From assembly GCA_009885595.1 (NCBI GenBank), contig VFKJ01000647.1, forward strand, positions 1 to 7,267: DNA of 7,267 bases. Direction: 5' to 3'. Below the pieces are notes generated by a model that worked only from the letters and a program-made list of their open reading frames with translations, was not told where the DNA came from and did not search any database. The DNA comes from Myxococcales bacterium. GTDB taxonomy: Bacteria; Myxococcota; Myxococcia; Myxococcales; Myxococcaceae. The translations under genes and the position numbers were made by a program. Position 1 is the first letter of the stretch. The number at the start of each line of letters is the position of its first letter. Positions 6,396 through 7,267 of this stretch are shown piece by piece.

Positions 6396-6501
6396 TCGTT
6401 TCGCCACCCACAATTCCCAACAACAGGTATGAACGGAACCTGATACTAATGCATGTGTGTGTCTGTATTAATATTTTTGGTAGCGCCGAAAAGAGGAAGC
6501 C
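6396..6501 (+). promoter_or_regulatory. A+T-rich intergenic region, likely promoter of the tetrahaem gene
   Basis: This 106-base gap contrasts sharply with the G+C-rich surroundings. A+T-rich elements include TGATACTAAT at 6441-6450 (resembling an extended -10) and an 8-base palindrome TATTAATA at 6466-6473 followed by five T residues. No good -35 hexamer is spaced correctly upstream of either, and I see no -24/-12 sigma-54 pattern. The palindrome could be a regulator site or simply the melting region. AGAGGA at 6492-6497 is a ribosome binding site 4 bases from the ATG at 6502. Together these suggest a separate transcription start here; the exact elements are uncertain. Confidence 0.5.
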
Positions 6502-7257
6502 ATGACCGAGAACACGAAATCAGACGCACCCAACCAGGAGGCGCTCGCGATCTCGCAGACCGGAGCGCTCGCCCCGCTGCTGGTGCTCGCGGGCATCACG
6601 CTGTTCGCGGTGCTCGGTTTCATCGAGAATCAGCCCCCCTATCTGCCCGCGGAGGGCGTGCTGGCCGCAGTGCCGCATTCCCCCAGCGAGTTCCCCGCGA
6701 TCTTCGACCAGGACGATTCGCTCCTGGGGCTCGACGGCGGCGTGGGCGACGGAGGAATGGTGGCGGTGGCGGGCCCTCCGTTCAGCCGCAACATCTTTCC
6801 CTGCATGGACTGCCACGGCGAGGCGGACCTGCCGCCCAACCCGGAGCGGCGCGAGCTGGTCGACAAACACGCCAACATCAAGCTCATCAACCACGACGAG
6901 CAGCACCGCTGGTGTCTGGACTGTCACGATCTGAAGGACCGTGACTTCCTCCACCTCGCGGGCGGCGAGAAGGTGCCGTTCACCGAGTCCTACCGGCTGT
7001 GCGGCCAGTGCCATGGCCCGCAGTACAAGGACTGGAAGGTCGGCATTCACGGCAAGCGCACCGGCTACTGGAACGGCGCCAAGCGCTACCTGCTGTGCGT
7101 CAACTGTCACAACCCGCACAACCCACGCTTCGCCTCTCTCAAGCCGCTGCCGCCGCCGGTGCGCCCGCACTTCTTGAGAGCGATGGATCGCCCCGTGGGG
7201 GCAGCCGCAGCCGCAGCCGCCGAGCCGAAGAAGAAGGAGGAGTCCCATGCCGAGTGA
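6502..7257 (+). CDS. Membrane-anchored tetrahaem c-type cytochrome
   Basis: A 251-residue protein. After about 20 polar residues, one hydrophobic segment (about 22-42, ALAPLLVLAGITLFAVLGFI) has no clear cleavage site and probably anchors the protein in the inner membrane with the rest in the periplasm. Four haem sites are CMDCH 101-105, CLDCH 138-142, CGQCH 167-171 and CVNCH 199-203. Spare histidines (DKHANIKLINHDEQH, FLHLAGG, GIHGKR, HNPHNP) favour bis-His ligation. The C-terminus is a Pro/Ala-rich linker ending in a charged KKKEES tail. It is not a recognisable NapC/NirT (different haem spacing). N-anchored multihaem subunits of this kind occur in quinol-oxidising complexes such as Qrc, alternative complex III and Geobacter Cbc types. 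That role is inference and depends on the downstream genes. It overlaps the next gene by 11 bases. Confidence 0.88.
   Translation: MTENTKSDAPNQEALAISQTGALAPLLVLAGITLFAVLGFIENQPPYLPAEGVLAAVPHSPSEFPAIFDQDDSLLGLDGGVGDGGMVAVAGPPFSRNIFPCMDCHGEADLPPNPERRELVDKHANIKLINHDEQHRWCLDCHDLKDRDFLHLAGGEKVPFTESYRLCGQCHGPQYKDWKVGIHGKRTGYWNGAKRYLLCVNCHNPHNPRFASLKPLPPPVRPHFLRAMDRPVGAAAAAAAEPKKKEESHAE
7201..7218 (+). repeat. Three tandem GCAGCC hexamers
   Basis: Three perfect copies encode part of the poly-alanine linker near the end of the tetrahaem cytochrome. The array is slippage-prone, so linker length may vary between strains. Confidence 0.7.
7234..7240 (+). promoter_or_regulatory. Strong ribosome binding site for the gene starting at 7247
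   Basis: AAGGAGG, close to the ideal anti-16S match, lies 6 bases before the ATG at 7247. It sits inside the 3' end of the tetrahaem cytochrome gene and also encodes part of its Lys/Glu tail. Confidence 0.75.
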
Positions 7258-7267
7258 AGGACACAAG
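7247..7267 (+). CDS. Start of a downstream gene, truncated by the window end
   Basis: Seven codons (MPSEGHK) are visible, open to the window edge. The call rests on the excellent ribosome binding site and on the 11-base overlap with the preceding cytochrome gene, an arrangement typical of subunits of one complex. The product cannot be identified from seven residues. Context allows an iron-sulfur or molybdopterin-like subunit of a membrane oxidoreductase, but that is a guess. Confidence 0.6.

Noticed and set aside
1..7267. CRISPR arrays, tRNA or rRNA genes, insertion sequences, attachment sites
   Set aside because: No direct-repeat/spacer pattern, no cloverleaf or rRNA-like stretch, no transposase or integrase, and no terminal inverted repeats were seen.

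Overview
The window is a high-G+C, almost fully coding stretch with every supported gene on the + strand. It is dominated by multiheme c-type cytochromes. The visible haem sites total 34 CXXCH motifs plus two atypical ones (one CX4CH, one CX3CH), spread over five cytochromes. G+C-rich coding, an OmcA/MtrC-type cytochrome and Geobacter-type CX4CH...CXXCH repeats together suggest a metal-respiring member of the former Deltaproteobacteria, most plausibly Myxococcota (for example an Anaeromyxobacter relative) or a neighbouring phylum. That placement is inference from gene content, not proven.

Layout. 1-1002: 3' part of an OmcA/MtrC-family outer-membrane cytochrome (beta domain, then five haems). 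1003-1207: non-coding, possibly regulatory. 1208-1546: small secreted monohaem cytochrome with a 21-bp tandem repeat near its predicted distal ligand. 1597-2847: secreted cysteine-free protein, probably an outer-membrane beta-barrel. 2847-3899: 13-haem lipoprotein whose start overlaps the barrel gene by one base. 3910-5544: second 13-site lipoprotein, built from a monohaem N-terminal domain, a three-haem stretch and two large repeats carrying the CX4CH and CX3CH sites. 5547-6395: pirin-like double-cupin protein with all four expected metal ligands. 6396-6501: conspicuously A+T-rich gap, a likely promoter region. 6502-7257: membrane-anchored tetrahaem cytochrome. 7247-7267: first seven codons of another gene with a very strong ribosome binding site, overlapping the previous one by 11 bases.

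Working model (inference). The OmcA/MtrC-like cytochrome, the barrel and the two lipoprotein cytochromes have the parts expected of a porin-cytochrome conduit that carries electrons across the outer membrane. The monohaem cytochrome would be a soluble periplasmic shuttle. The tetrahaem cytochrome, behind its own candidate promoter and followed by a tightly coupled gene, could be the cytochrome subunit of an inner-membrane quinol-oxidising complex feeding the conduit. The barrel and its coupled 13-haem partner do not look like classical MtrA/MtrB, so this may be an undescribed conduit type. The pirin gene is the odd member; its role cannot be read from the sequence.
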